Of a DNA stretch of 64,000 nt, positions 1 to 10,065 are shown piece after piece (position 1 is the first letter of the stretch; every line of letters starts with the position of its first letter). The notes under the pieces are model-generated. The model did no database searches. It had not been told where the DNA came from and saw only the letters and a program-made list of their open reading frames with translations. The DNA is from Manduca sexta (taxonomy: Eukaryota > Arthropoda > Insecta > Lepidoptera > Sphingidae), in NCBI RefSeq assembly GCF_014839805.1, contig NC_051116.1, positions 4,879,556 through 4,943,555 of the forward strand, given 5' to 3'. Position numbers and translations under genes: made by a program.

Positions 1-91
1 AGTGTCTGATGCCTTACAGCACTTTTTATACACTTTGTATGGTAGTAACAGATGTTGTTACTGTAATCAAGCAAATGCTGATTAAAGTCAT

Positions 92-455
92 TTTTACTGG
101 TAGGTCTCTCATATGTGAGAGTCCGCCTAGGTACCACTGCAATGTCTATTTCTACCGCTAAGCAGCAGTGTTTAGTCACTGTTGTGTTAGTGTAATAACA
201 ACTGGACACGATCAGACTTAACATCTCATGTCTCACTGACGGTACTACTGCAATTTCCATTAATGCCAAGCAGCAGTATTTCGTTACTGTTGTGTTCCGG
301 TTTGAAGGGCATAATAAGACAATATAACATCTCGCGTCTCAGGATGGCGAGCGCAGTGGAATGCTAAACAATACTTTCTAATTCAAGGTCGTATCGCTTA
401 CCATCAGGCGAACGGCAAGCTCGTCTCGTCATTCAAAGCAATAAAAAAATAAAAA
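92..455 (+). repeat. LT1 repeat (LINE-type 3' end), internally duplicated
   Basis: This copy starts with the family hairpin (GGTAGGTCTCTCATATGTGA) and ends with the family 3' end (CATCAGGCGAACGGCAAGC) followed by an A-rich tail. The middle part, from the CAATGTCTATTTCT box to the AACATCTC box, occurs twice in altered form (about 126-240 and 241-330), so the copy has an internal duplication or a nested second copy. The A-rich tail and 3'-anchored copies suggest a LINE 3'UTR or a SINE mobilised by one. No reverse transcriptase is present. Confidence 0.7.
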
Positions 456-648
456 TATCGTTTAATTAGTTTAAAAAATCAGAAAAAAGTGCCGATTTTA
501 AATATGTATGAAACGTAGTGTCGCAAAAAATGTCGCTGAAGACAATCCTTTTAATATAATTGGATCTATATGGAAAAATCGTAGTAAGGATTTTGTACAC
601 TTTTTATAGTAGTAGTTATAAAGTTTAATTATTTGCTACAAATAATTT

Positions 649-720
649 TTCCCGTACCGGGAATCGAACCCGAGCCTCCTGGGTGAAAGCCAGGTATCCT
701 AGCCACTAGACCATACGGGA
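649..720 (-). tRNA. tRNA-Glu (anticodon UUC)
   Basis: The 72-base sequence folds as a full cloverleaf. The 7 bp acceptor stem is TCCCGTA/TACGGGA with discriminator A. The anticodon stem CCTGG/CCAGG holds loop CTTTCAC with anticodon TTC at positions 34-36. The internal promoter boxes are TGGTCTAGTGG (A box) and GGTTCGATTCC (B box). It has no intron. It is identical to the copy at 4817-4888 but inverted. Unlike that copy, no run of four or more T follows closely on this strand; the first is about 70 bases downstream. Termination may therefore be inefficient. The 3' CCA is added after transcription. Confidence 0.96.
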
Positions 721-999
721 GATATTCATCTAGAGCTAAAAACTTACCAGCATAAATGGGATGGAACACACGGTGAAAAGTGGTAAAAGAGATGAGTGTG
801 TGAGAATCTCACACTTAAACCTAAAACTTATATAAAAATTATAGTATGTGACTTAATTCGAAATGCCTGTCGAAGGTCGGTAGGTAATATTTATATGACA
901 ATATTGATGTTTTTAGATAGGTTTAAGTTCCCGGTAATATCGTGTTTTATTATTTACGAAAGATAAATCTACAAAGTCAAATAAATAACAAACAATATT

Positions 1000-1283
1000 T
1001 ATACTACTATATAAAGCTGAAGAGTTTGTTTATTTGAACGCGCTAATCTCAGGAACTACTGGTGTGAATTGAAAAAAATCTTTTAGTGTTGGATAGGTCA
1101 TTTATCATGGATGGCTATAAACTATATATCATCACGCTATGACCATTGGGAGCGGAGCAGTAATGAAAAATGTTGGTAAAACGGGAAAAATTTATTACTC
1201 TTGACAGCTTCGACTGCGTGCGCTGCGTAAACGGTTAAAGTAATGCATCAATTATGTATGACGGAATTGTTTTTCTCAAAATA
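1000..1283 (+). mobile_element. Helitron-related fragment, interrupted by LT1
   Basis: It shares its 5' part (TATATAAAGCTGAAGAGTTT, then CTAATCTCAGGAACTAC) and middle (CGTGCGCTGCGTAAACGG) with the complete element at 1600-2476. It carries only one copy of the 123 bp unit that the neighbour carries four times. The right side is cut by the LT1 insertion starting at about 1284. Confidence 0.65.
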
Positions 1284-1590
1284 CTGGTGGTAGGCTTCTC
1301 ATATATGAGAGTCCGTCTGGATAGATACCACCGCAATGTCTATTTCTGCCGCCAAGCAACAGTGTGTAGCCATTGTTGTGTTCCGGTTTGAAGGACTTTG
1401 TAGCCAGTGTAACTACTGGTCATAATGAGACTTAACATCTCACGTCTCAGGATGTCGAACGCAGTGGAATACCAAACAATATTTTGTTTCTCAAGGTGTT
1501 GGATGGTGTTTCTACTGTTTATGGGCGGTCGTATCGCTTACTAACAGGCGAACGGCAAGCTCGTCTCGTCGTTTACAGCAAAAAAAAAAG
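1284..1590 (+). repeat. LT1 repeat, full-length form
   Basis: It begins TGGTGGTAGG followed by a palindromic hairpin (TTCTCATATATGAGAG). It ends with the GGCGAACGGCAAGCTCGTCT box and a run of ten A. It lies between two related Helitron pieces, so it inserted into that cluster. Confidence 0.75.
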
Positions 1591-1599
1591 TATATATTA

Positions 1600-2476
1600 T
1601 CTATACTATTATATAAAGCTGAAGAGTTTGTTTGTTTGTTTGAACGCGCTAATCTCAGGAACTACCGGTCCAAACTGAAAAATTCTTTTTGCGTTGGATA
1701 GCCCTTTGTTCGTGGAGTGCTATAGGCTATATATCATCACGCTATACCCAATAGGAGCGGAGCAGTAATGGCTAATCTCAGGAACTACCGGTCCAAACTG
1801 AAAAAATATTTTTGTTTTGAATAGTCCTTTGTTTGTGGAGTGCTCAAAGTTATATATCATCACGCTATGACCAATAGGAGCGGAGCAGTAATGGCTAATC
1901 TCAGGAACTACCAGTTTGAACTGAAAAATTCGTTTTGTGTTGGATAGCCCTTTATTTATGGAGCGCTATAGGCTATATATCATCACGCTATGGCCAATAG
2001 GAGCGGAGCAGTAATAGCTAATCTCAGGAACTACCGGTTTGAACTGAAAAAATATTTTTGTGTTGGATAGCCCTTTGATCCCGGAGTGCTATAGGCTATA
2101 TATCATCACGCTATGACCAATAGGAGCGTAGCAGTAATGAAACATGTTGCAAAAACGGCGAAAAATTATTAGTTTTGAGAGCTTCCATTGCGTGCGCTGC
2201 GTAAACGGTTAAAGTTATGCAACAATGATGTATGACGGGATTGTTCCTCTTAAAAAGTTCCAAAAAAAATATATTATAAACAAAGTCCCCCGCTGCATCT
2301 GTCTGCCTGAACGTGTTAAACTCAAAAACTACCCAACGTATTAAGATGAAATTTGGTATAGAGACAGTTTGAGACCCTGGGAAGAACATAGGCTCCCGGG
2401 AAACTACTACTTTTATAACGGAAAACTATAGCCTAAAAAACTTTATAACGCGGGCGGAGCCGCGGGCAAAAGCTAG
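1600..2476 (+). mobile_element. Non-autonomous Helitron, 877 bp, A|TC...CTAG|T
   Basis: The left end is TCTATACTATTATATAAAGC preceded by A. The right end is a CG-rich hairpin (CGCGGGCGGAGCCGCGGG) followed by AAAGCTAG and then T. This matches the known Helitron rules: 5' TC, 3' CTRR, a hairpin about 10 bases from the 3' end, insertion between A and T, and no target duplication. No Rep/helicase coding sequence is present, so it would depend on an autonomous partner. It holds the 123 bp tandem array (separate entry) and is followed by a second copy of its own 3' module. Confidence 0.75.
1648..2139 (+). repeat. Tandem array, 4 units of 123 bp
   Basis: The phrase GCTAATCTCAGGAACTAC starts at 1648, 1771, 1894 and 2017, a constant 123 bp step. 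Each unit ends in GGAGCGGAGCAGTAATGG or a close variant. The units differ by scattered substitutions, so the array is not a recent exact expansion. It lies inside the Helitron at 1600-2476; the relative at 1000-1283 has a single unit. Confidence 0.9.
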
Positions 2477-2712
2477 TATATTATAAATTGAAGACCCCAG
2501 CCACATCTGCCTGCCTAATTGAACTCGATAAATTCAAAAACTACCCGACCGATTTCGATCAAATTTGGTATGGAGATAGCTTGAGACCCTGGAAAGAACA
2601 TAGACTGGAAAGAACTTTCAATCCCGAAAAAATATATAGCGTGACTTTTATAACAGAAAACTTTAGCTCGGAAAAACTGTATCACGCGGGCGGAGCCGCG
2701 GGCAATAGATAG
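2477..2712 (+). repeat. Second copy of a Helitron 3' module
   Basis: From TATTATAAATTGAAGACC onwards this repeats about 2267-2476: AAAACTACCC, AAATTTGGTATGGAGATAG, TTGAGACCCTGG, then the hairpin GCGGGCGGAGCCGCGGGC. It ends CAATAGATAG followed by T instead of AAAGCTAG. It may be a second, mutated 3' end in tandem, or part of a longer original element. An open frame of 74 codons here (2488-2712) has no recognisable protein features. Confidence 0.6.
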
Positions 2713-3290
2713 TCATTTATAAACTCAGAAACGAGGTCCATTCGGCTAAGTTATTATCATATAGGGCAAGATCGTATAATGCAATAATACCGCGAAATTA
2801 TTATTATTATATTAGACCGTATTTGTTACTATGACAAAGAACATGTACGCTATGTATAATGAACGCCTATTTCTAAGCTTACAATCAAAATTATCACATA
2901 ATTTTAATAATATCTAGTTAGATGTATAAAATGGTTTCAATTAACTAAGTATTTATTAAGAAAAAAATATATACAAGCCTTCTGTCGACTTTTCAAATCC
3001 ACGTCCGAACTTACCCACACAAATAATATGAAAACCATCTCTCGACTGTTCTAAAAAACATCCGATCTTACCCGAACGCACCCTAATACTAGAGAAATTC
3101 TGAGAACTACACAGAATGGGTAAACATCAAGAAACTAACAGTATATATGTATAGAGTTATGTCTGCTCCTATTGTCAGTACACAGACCGCTCCTGAGAGC
3201 AAATCCGTTGAATTATTAAGTCCGATCATAGATTATTGTGAACAGATGCGATGCCTGACCGGGGAAATAAAAAACCTGCTTTGGGTTCGC
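2713..3290. other. No feature recognised
   Basis: AT-rich sequence. I see no convincing open frame, RNA gene or member of the repeat families described here. Confidence 0.4.
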
Positions 3291-3299
3291 TAGTTTTCG

Positions 3300-3540
3300 T
3301 GTGAAATTAAAATAAACAATTTTTCAGATTTTATCGCGGTTTTAATGTTTTAGTTTTCTCCTGACTTTTCGAAGACTTGGCAGCCTTCGTATTCACGGGG
3401 GGACTGAGGTGTTGTTCATCTCCGAAGTCAAAGTTACAATATCTACCTACATTTTACAAATATACAACTTTTTAAATTTTAGCTGTTGGTGATCCGATCT
3501 ATGCAGACTATGCACTTTTTCACGTGGACTGAGCCTCGGG
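3300..3540 (+). repeat. HPR repeat, forward
   Basis: It contains the family core in forward order: TTTATCGCGGTTTTA, then CTCCTGACTTTTCGAAGACT, GCAGCCTTCG, a G run, CTGAGGTGTTG, and AAAGTTACAATATCTACCTA. It has no coding capacity. The family also appears in inverted halves elsewhere in the window. Confidence 0.65.
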
Positions 3541-4374
3541 CAAAACCTATTTAAAGATAAAGGCAAAAATCTATCGTCGAATAATCGCATAAATGAATAG
3601 TCGCTTCTGCAATTACTATAGTCTTTATGAATCCAATGAATTATTGAATCGGTACCAAAATTTGCGCTGAGCTTTGACGATCTTAGTGAAATATTCCATT
3701 AATTCTAATTTTACGTAAACACCGAAAGGAATTCAATTTCCCAAAGTATTATTTGGAATTATAGTCAAATTTTCAGTATTTAACTACGAAATTTTCTTGG
3801 AGTTCATTTATTAGCATTGTTCTATAGGTATAATATTATGTTAGGTCTAGTTGTTATATAGATGCATAGCATAACGCCTTTTTTCAGGGGAAGGCAAATA
3901 TATAACAGAATACTAAATAAAATACTATTGCACTTGCTCAAAATGTGATTCTGCTGTTTGTAATTGTACTATTATAAGTAATTGTTGATGTTGATTTAAC
4001 AAATGTATTCATATTATTCATATATATGAAATTGTTATTTGTAATTTACTTATCTTGTCATTCTAAATGTATACAATCTTTATAAAATGCTTGCCTGTAT
4101 AAAATAACTATATTAAGTAGTTTTCTCAGTAAGTAATTAATTTATAATCTTATGAGAAACACATGATACTTAAACCTTAAACCTTAACAGACTCAGTTAA
4201 TATATTATGGCCAACTCTCCTAAACATTTGGGGCACATGACCACATATTTTTAATAAAAACATAAACAATTCAGACACCATTTTGAGTCTACGTTAGATT
4301 TTCGTTCATATACTTAAAAGACCTAAATTTAGTTCATATATTGTGTACTAAACTCTAAAAACATTATTTCTTAT

Positions 4375-4530
4375 GTTAACGCGAATGTTAGACATTGAAA
4401 TAATACTATTTTCCAAATTTTATTTCGGTTTACATTATAGTTTTTTCCCGACAAATAGCTAAAAAAATTATAATTGTAAAATATAGGTAGATAGATATTG
4501 TAACCTTAACTTTTCAGACGACCAACACTT
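4375..4530. repeat. HPR repeat, forward and inverted halves joined
   Basis: The left half (GCGAATGTTAGACATTGAAA to TTTTTTCCCGACA) is the start of the family in forward order. The right half (AAATATAGGTAGATAGATAT to AGACGACCAACAC) is the later part of the same family in reverse. The two are joined at about 4455-4465, giving an inverted composite. Confidence 0.6.
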
Positions 4531-4816
4531 AAAAAATATATTTTTTTTTATCATGTCTTACCACCAAACTATTTAATACAAAGACCATCAAAACTTTAAC
4601 TCTTTATGAAATATGTATAATGTATATGGGTACATTTTCTTTACATTTTGTTTTTTTCTGCATTCTTCCAAAGGAAATATCGTTCTTATGCACGGCATAA
4701 AGTGAATGAACAATAAAATAGTAAAATTTCTTTCGTATTGGCTTCTCATCCATTTTCACTCTATACGAAAACTAATTTCTTGCTACCGATAAGTTTTGAT
4801 CTCAACTTCCAACATC

Positions 4817-4888
4817 TCCCGTATGGTCTAGTGGCTAGGATACCTGGCTTTCACCCAGGAGGCTCGGGTTCGATTCCCGGTACGGGAA
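4817..4888 (+). tRNA. tRNA-Glu (anticodon UUC)
   Basis: This is a complete 72-base cloverleaf, identical to the minus-strand copy at 649-720. The acceptor stem is TCCCGTA/TACGGGA, the anticodon TTC lies at 4850-4852, and the T arm is CGGGTTCGATTCCCG. The A and B box promoters are intact and there is no intron. A T run follows closely. The flanks do not match those of the other copy beyond a few bases, so the duplicated unit, if any, was short or is old. Confidence 0.97.
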
Positions 4889-4893
4889 AATAC

Positions 4894-4898
4894 TTTTT
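4894..4898 (+). terminator. Pol III terminator of tRNA-Glu
   Basis: TTTTT begins six bases after the last base of the tRNA. Runs of four or more T on the coding strand are the standard RNA polymerase III stop signal. Confidence 0.8.
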
Positions 4899-5084
4899 CA
4901 TGGCGGTTTTTTTCTAAACTATTTTTTAGAAATAGATAATTCATTCAAATCAATTTTTTTATTATTTTTTTTGTGTAAATTTTCATCCGAGCTAACAAAA
5001 ATTAAAAAAGCTTGGCCAATCAATACCATAACTACTATTAAGATTATAAATAAATAATAATATGAATAATCATTTCGTGAAAAT

Positions 5085-5160
5085 CGTCTTTAATCGGCGA
5101 TCGAACTTTAGACCTTAGCAACGCAGTCGTACATTACAACTACGCCAGCGGAACGGTCTT
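5085..5160 (-). repeat. SINE head fragment (tRNA-like)
   Basis: Read on the minus strand it has the SINE-A/SINE-B head: a GGCGTAGTTGTAATG A-box region and a GTTCGATC B box, separated by a decayed spacer. No SINE body follows. Confidence 0.5.
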
Positions 5161-5338
5161 TAAAAAGCTTTTATAACACTTTATTATATTTGTGCTTGCA
5201 ATATTCGAGGAACATCGGAATGGAGATATTTGGCAACGCGGATGCAATAGTAAAAGATTTAGGCCATGTTTTACATATTTGAAGTAAATTTTATTTGACA
5301 TTATTATATTACGCAGCTATTGTAGAGAACTCATTTTA

Positions 5339-5645
5339 TTACTGGTGGTAGGTCTCTCATATGTGAGAGTCCGTCTGGGTAGGTATCACCGCAATGTCTA
5401 CTTCTGCCGCCAAGCAGCAGTGTGTAGTCACTGTTCTGTTCCAGTTTAAAGAATATTGTAGCCTGTGTAACTACTGGACATAATAAGACTTAACATCTCA
5501 TGTCTCAGGATAGCGAGCGCGGTGGAATACCAAACAATACTTTGTAATTCAAGATGTAGGATGTATTTCTACGGTTTATAGGTAGTCATACCGCTTATCA
5601 TCAGGCGAAGGGCAATCCCGTCTCGTAATACAAACCAATAAAAAA
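5339..5645 (+). repeat. LT1 repeat, full-length form
   Basis: It starts CTGGTGGTAGGTCTCTCATA with the intact hairpin TCTCTCATATGTGAGAG. The middle boxes CTTCTGCCGCCAAGCAGCAG and CTTAACATCTCATGTCTCAG follow. It ends GGCAATCCCGTCTCG with an A-rich tail. Confidence 0.75.
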
Positions 5646-5967
5646 AGCATTATTTGTGAGCATAGATAAGAGTATGACTTTGATATTTGGTCGTCTTATA
5701 TATTTACAGAAGTTGTATTTTTAGTAGTTGCAAAACAGGTCCTTAGTGTTGTACCGTATTCAAAATCGTCACCTATTCTAATCCTTGAATTAACTCCTGT
5801 ACTTGTTATGCTAACGTTACACTTTATGTCTAGATTCTAAACTTTAGGTGCAACGTGTGACATGCATTCGTTGTTATTCTAGACTCTAGGATGACGAGTG
5901 CGCTTTAAATTCAGATATAGGGTAAGCAATATTAGTAAGTATGCAAGAATTACTTTATATAATGATT

Positions 5968-6125
5968 TCTTCTGTTTACGCGAATGTTAGACATTGAAAT
6001 AAAACTATTATACGGATTTTATCCTAATCCCCCCCCGTGACCATGAAGGCTGCAAAGTCTTCGAAACGTCGGGAGGAAATAATAATATAAAACACCGCGA
6101 TAAAATCCGTAAAATAGTTTTTTTT
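5968..6125. repeat. HPR repeat, inverted composite
   Basis: The left part, GCGAATGTTAGACATTGAAA to TACGGATTTTATC, is forward. After a short C-rich joint the inverted part runs CCGTGACCATGAAGGCTGCA, AAGTCTTCGAAACGTCGGG, and GATAAAATCCGTAAAATAG. The pieces at 5999-6023 and 6099-6121 form an inverted repeat of about 24 bp around the hairpin. Confidence 0.7.
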
Positions 6126-6404
6126 TCAATTGCTTTGTAGTTTTCAAATAAACGTACGAGGATGGTTATTGGATATTTTCATCCAAAAAGTGACAACTGT
6201 ATACAGAGTGTAAAAGCTATGCCAAATTATGCAAGAGCATTGAGAAACCGTGTTTCTACTGCAATTCAAATCATCAATTTCAAAGTAGTGTAGGTACAGA
6301 CTGAGACTAGTGTAGGAACTTATTCCAAGAGACGGCGGTTGAGGACGGCTGCACGGCGGTTAATGTCACAAATATTACTGATTACTATGATTAAACTGAT
6401 AAAA

Positions 6405-6735
6405 CTGCCACGGTGCAGTAGTTGTAATGCGCACAGGGTACGAGTACAACTACCGCGCTGAGGTCCTAGGTTTGAATCTGGGTTGAGGCCAAATTTGTAA
6501 GTGGGTCTTCCATCTTAAAAATTACTCAATCGCATTTCGGACTCTGTATGTTGACGATGATACCCCCTTGACTCGGAGAGCACGTAAGTCCATTGGTCCT
6601 GCGCCTGATTTCTCCAGTCATGTCGGCTTGTTGTCTCACCGGACTATGAGAGTGAAAAAACAGAGAATGCACCTGTGTATTCCACACATTTGTGCACTAT
6701 AATATCTCCTCCGTTGAGATATATTAAATGTAATA
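6405..6735 (+). repeat. SINE-B copy
   Basis: The tRNA-like head has an A-box region (GTGCAGTAGTTGTAATG) and a B box (GGTTTGAATC). The body boxes match the other SINE-B copies: CGGAGAGCACGTAAGTC, TCACCGGACTATGAGAGTGA, TGCACCTGTGTATTC and TTGTGCACTATAATAT. It is a Pol III-type retroposon with no coding capacity and depends on a partner LINE. Confidence 0.75.
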
Positions 6736-6739
6736 TTTT

Positions 6740-7190
6740 TGCATGTAATGAATTAATACAGCTATGTAATGGAACACGGTTTTATTAATTGTTTAGATTG
6801 ACAGACATGGACAGACGTATAAGACAATATATAAAAACTACCACAGAGTAATTATGCAAAAATTCTAATGTATATAACAATCGGCCGTGACCGAATCTCT
6901 AGGACGGATTCATTCATATCACTAGATTCATGCTTTATCGGCTACAGCGCCCAAATTTCCATGCTATCTAGAAATTTGGTGGCTATTTGATGAATTATTG
7001 AGTTCAGTACGACCGTAAATAACAACGGCGCGAATCGGTCCGGCGTACCGATTAGCAGAATTTCCGATGGTTGTAACTAGAACAGTGAAAATTCCGCTGC
7101 GGTTCCGACTTGATTTATTAATTTTGGTTGAAATTCATGATGTTTAATTGTGGATTTTTTTTTAATAGACATATTGTATGGAATTAGTAA
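6740..7190. other. Unique sequence, no feature recognised
   Basis: The 6880-7110 part is less AT-rich than its surroundings (for example AACAACGGCGCGAATCGGTC). It matches no repeat family seen here and has no long open frame. Confidence 0.4.
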
Positions 7191-7193
7191 AGT

Positions 7194-7375
7194 TGCTGGT
7201 ATAAAATATATTTACCGGAGAACGACCACCGTACGTTAGGTGTTAAAAACCGCCATCGAGGTCCAAGTAAGTGTCGCGTTTCGAGATCAGCCTGTGCATA
7301 TCCGGTTACAAAAGGCCGGCATAATTGTGTCAACTGCTGATGGGTAATCTTTCGTCAGTCAGATCACACCAGGGG
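7194..7375 (+). repeat. LT2 repeat, truncated at 3' end
   Basis: It starts TTGCTGGTATAAAATATATT. It continues through the ACGACCACCGTACG, GTGTTAAAAACCGCCAT, GTGTCGCGTTTCGAGATCAG and AGGCCGGCATAATTGTGTCA boxes and stops near TCGTCAGTCAGATC. The A-rich tail is missing. Confidence 0.7.
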
Positions 7376-7751
7376 TATCGCAAATGTGACCACGTGTGAC
7401 AAGTAAGGTGGGAGAGATAAAAAAATAACGAAATTCGTACAACGTAATTTATGGATATCCCGTCACATGCAACTACATTTCTACATTACCTATTCCCTGT
7501 GTAAACTATGTTTAGACAGCTATGGGCATTACAAAACTACAAATAGCGAGTGAAATCATTCATTACGAGAGCGCATCTTGTGGCGGACAAACACGGTACA
7601 ATGGAGTTATTGTGAGTGGTACATAATGGTACGCTACTGGCGAAGTTAGGGCGTACGTCCACTGCGACGGATACAGATAAATTTATTGTGTGAGAGAATC
7701 GGAATGATTCCGTCGCGTAGTTCTTACGCATTGGGCAATTTTTTTTTTTGT

Positions 7752-7895
7752 CAGCCCGGAATAAAGTAAGTATTTTTTTTTGGAGTTTTGAATTCGTGTC
7801 CGATATAGCGATAAGCATACCCCCTATTACATCATGGAACACGCTTCATGGCAAAAGTGACGGTCATGGTACCTCTGAATACCCTTTAGGAATAG
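7752..7895 (+). repeat. SINE-A body fragment
   Basis: It matches the SINE-A body: CAGCCCGGA, GTGTCCGATATAGCGATAAG, CCCCCTATTACATCATGGAA, GGCAAAAGTG and CCTCTGAATACCCTTT. A short T-rich insertion interrupts it and the tRNA head is absent. Confidence 0.55.
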
Positions 7896-7899
7896 AGTG

Positions 7900-9330
7900 A
7901 CGTGTGTTTTTATGAAATTAAAATATTTGCTTTTTTTTCTTTGAATTTTTCACCTTTTTATAGTAAAGGCAAAAAAGCGAGTCTAACGTGTGATCTTCGC
8001 TGACCATAAGTTATATGCACTTGTTAAAAGGGTTATAAATACACAGGAGATGAGTGCCAAAAAAAATCAATATTTGGGCCTCGGACACTGTAAAATACTA
8101 GCTAACAATTCATGTTGATTTTCTGTAAGACAGTTTTCATATCAAAGCCGACACTAATATTTCCTTGACCAATTGTATCAAAAATCCAAACACTTTATGT
8201 TTTCGAAAGCGTATTTTACACCGAATCCACATTGAGCAGGTGGCAGAATAGCAACATAATCATAATATAATTATAAAACTAGACATATAAAAAACAATTT
8301 TTCATAATTTGGTTCTATATCAGTCCGGTTTAATGGACACACTCCTTAACAATGGCACAGTGATGTTACCCTTCGTATTGTCCTGCTAGAGGTACGCTAC
8401 TGCACTTTGCAACCATCGCTTTTATAGGACAATGTAATTGAATATGTATGTAAATGTAATACAATATGTCACAAGTCCTTTGGCTGTAATGAAAATCTAT
8501 AATCTCTATCTATCTGTATTGAGTACAAGCGTGATATTATCCTTTATAGTATATTGAATACACCTAGATTTACTTTTATGTACAATTTTCTTCTATATAT
8601 ATGAAAATAAATGTATGTATACCTTTGTATGTTCTTCCTTTTTGTATATTATATTTCCTTTAGACTCCATATCGGCTACAGTTATTAAAAAAAATAAGCA
8701 AACTTCAAATTAGTTAAACGAGTCACTTGTAAAGTTTAGCAATTTTTAGCTACCAGACCTTCGCAAGACATCTCGCTATAAATAAAAGTGCTACCTGCGC
8801 GAAGTTCGAGCGGGTAAGTATGTACATAATAGCTGCATAAGGTCGCCTGACCATTTTGAAGAATGACATCAACCGCTTATTGTTTGTAAAGTTTAAATAT
8901 AAGTTCATAATGACACTTAACTGGAGACGAATTCACGTCTGTTTCAGGCCTAAGATATATTAAGTAATTACGCCGCGGTGTTGCAACTGCCTTAGGAACC
9001 AACTCAACACCATGAAGATGCCAGCTAGACCGTGGTTCTCCCACAAGAAACATATAGAAAGTGGCAGCTTGGCGTTGCCTTTCGTATGGTAAATGAGTAA
9101 AAATAATAATATAATCTGAACTAATATCACTGTTAGAAATTAACTTTAAAAATAAAGCATACAAGGTTCATATTTTCTTGTAATATTTCTTCATATCTAA
9201 TATAGCGGTAGTAATGCCATTATATTGTTATAGAGTAAATGGATGTGGTTCGGTGTGGGGGTAATACCGAATAATAGAGTTGTCCTATTGTTTCAAGATA
9301 TCAGTAAAACTGTAACTAAAACTAATTCTG
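7900..9330. other. No feature recognised
   Basis: Long AT-rich stretch. Short open frames on the minus strand (for example 8877-9164) show no domains, signal peptide or biased codon use that I can support. Confidence 0.4.
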
Positions 9331-9334
9331 CTAG

Positions 9335-9378
9335 TAGTAGGATATATTTGATGTCCACCCGGATAACGACCACTATAA
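9335..9378 (+). repeat. LT2 5' fragment
   Basis: TAGTAGGATATATTTGATGT and CCACCCGGATAACGACCAC match the start of LT2 only. Unrelated sequence follows. Confidence 0.5.
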
Positions 9379-9454
9379 ATGAGGTAGCAAGAAGTAACTA
9401 TATATCTCCGATGAGTTTGGCAGTAAACCACATGAACCCAAAAATAATAGTATA

Positions 9455-9836
9455 TCCCTAATCCCTCCTCATAGCCGATTTCGACCACGGCGGCCAATCT
9501 CAACGGAGATCAGCCAAGTGGATGGAGATCACTGCACAAATGTGTGCGTAATGCCCAGGTGCACTCTCTGTTCCTTCACTCTCATAGTTCGGTGAGACGG
9601 CAAGCCGACATTACCGAAGAGAGATCAGGCGCAGGACCAACGGCTTTATGTGCTTTCCGAGGCACAAGGGTATCACACCGCCAACTTCCTGACTCCAAGC
9701 TGCGACTGAATAATTTTTTAAGATGGAAAAACCCAGTCACAATTATTATGACCCGACCCGGGTTTAGAACCCAGGAACTCAGCGCGGTAGTCGTGCTTGT
9801 ACCATGTACAATTACAGCTACGCCACCGAGGTTACT
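9455..9836 (-). repeat. SINE-B copy, near full length
   Basis: On the minus strand the tRNA-like head has the A-box region CGGTGGCGTAGCTGTAAT and the B box GGTTCTAAACCC. The body includes the GAGTCAGGAAGTTGGCGG, CTCGGAAAGCACATAAAGCC and CACCGAACTATGAGAGTGAA boxes, and the 3' end includes CCGTTGAGATTGGCCGCCGT. Overlapping open frames on both strands (9544-9855 and 9582-9851) are by-products of the repeat. Confidence 0.8.
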
Positions 9837-10065
9837 AATAAAAAGAAACATCTAGTATCCATACATCTATAACTGATGTGAATTCAACGATTCGCGCTAA
9901 ATACTTCAAGCTAACGGGCGTTCATGTGAACAATTTTCATGTTTTTGCTCAGTGCATTGATATGGGTATTAGGAATACTGTGTCAAATTGTTCTCGTTAT
10001 TACATAGGTCTTTGTTATCTGTGGGCAAAGTGGCTACGCACTGTGTAAGATTGCATTGCGGATGT

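Noticed and set aside
1648..2139. CRISPR-like array
   Set aside because: The 123 bp units are head-to-tail without spacers in a eukaryotic Helitron.
6045..6078. Canonical hammerhead ribozyme in HPR
   Set aside because: The GAAAC box and a stem-loop are present, but no CUGANGA box precedes the stem in any copy read.
9544..9855. Frames of 103 (+) and 89 (-) codons
   Set aside because: Both lie within a SINE-B copy; the same frames are not kept in other copies.
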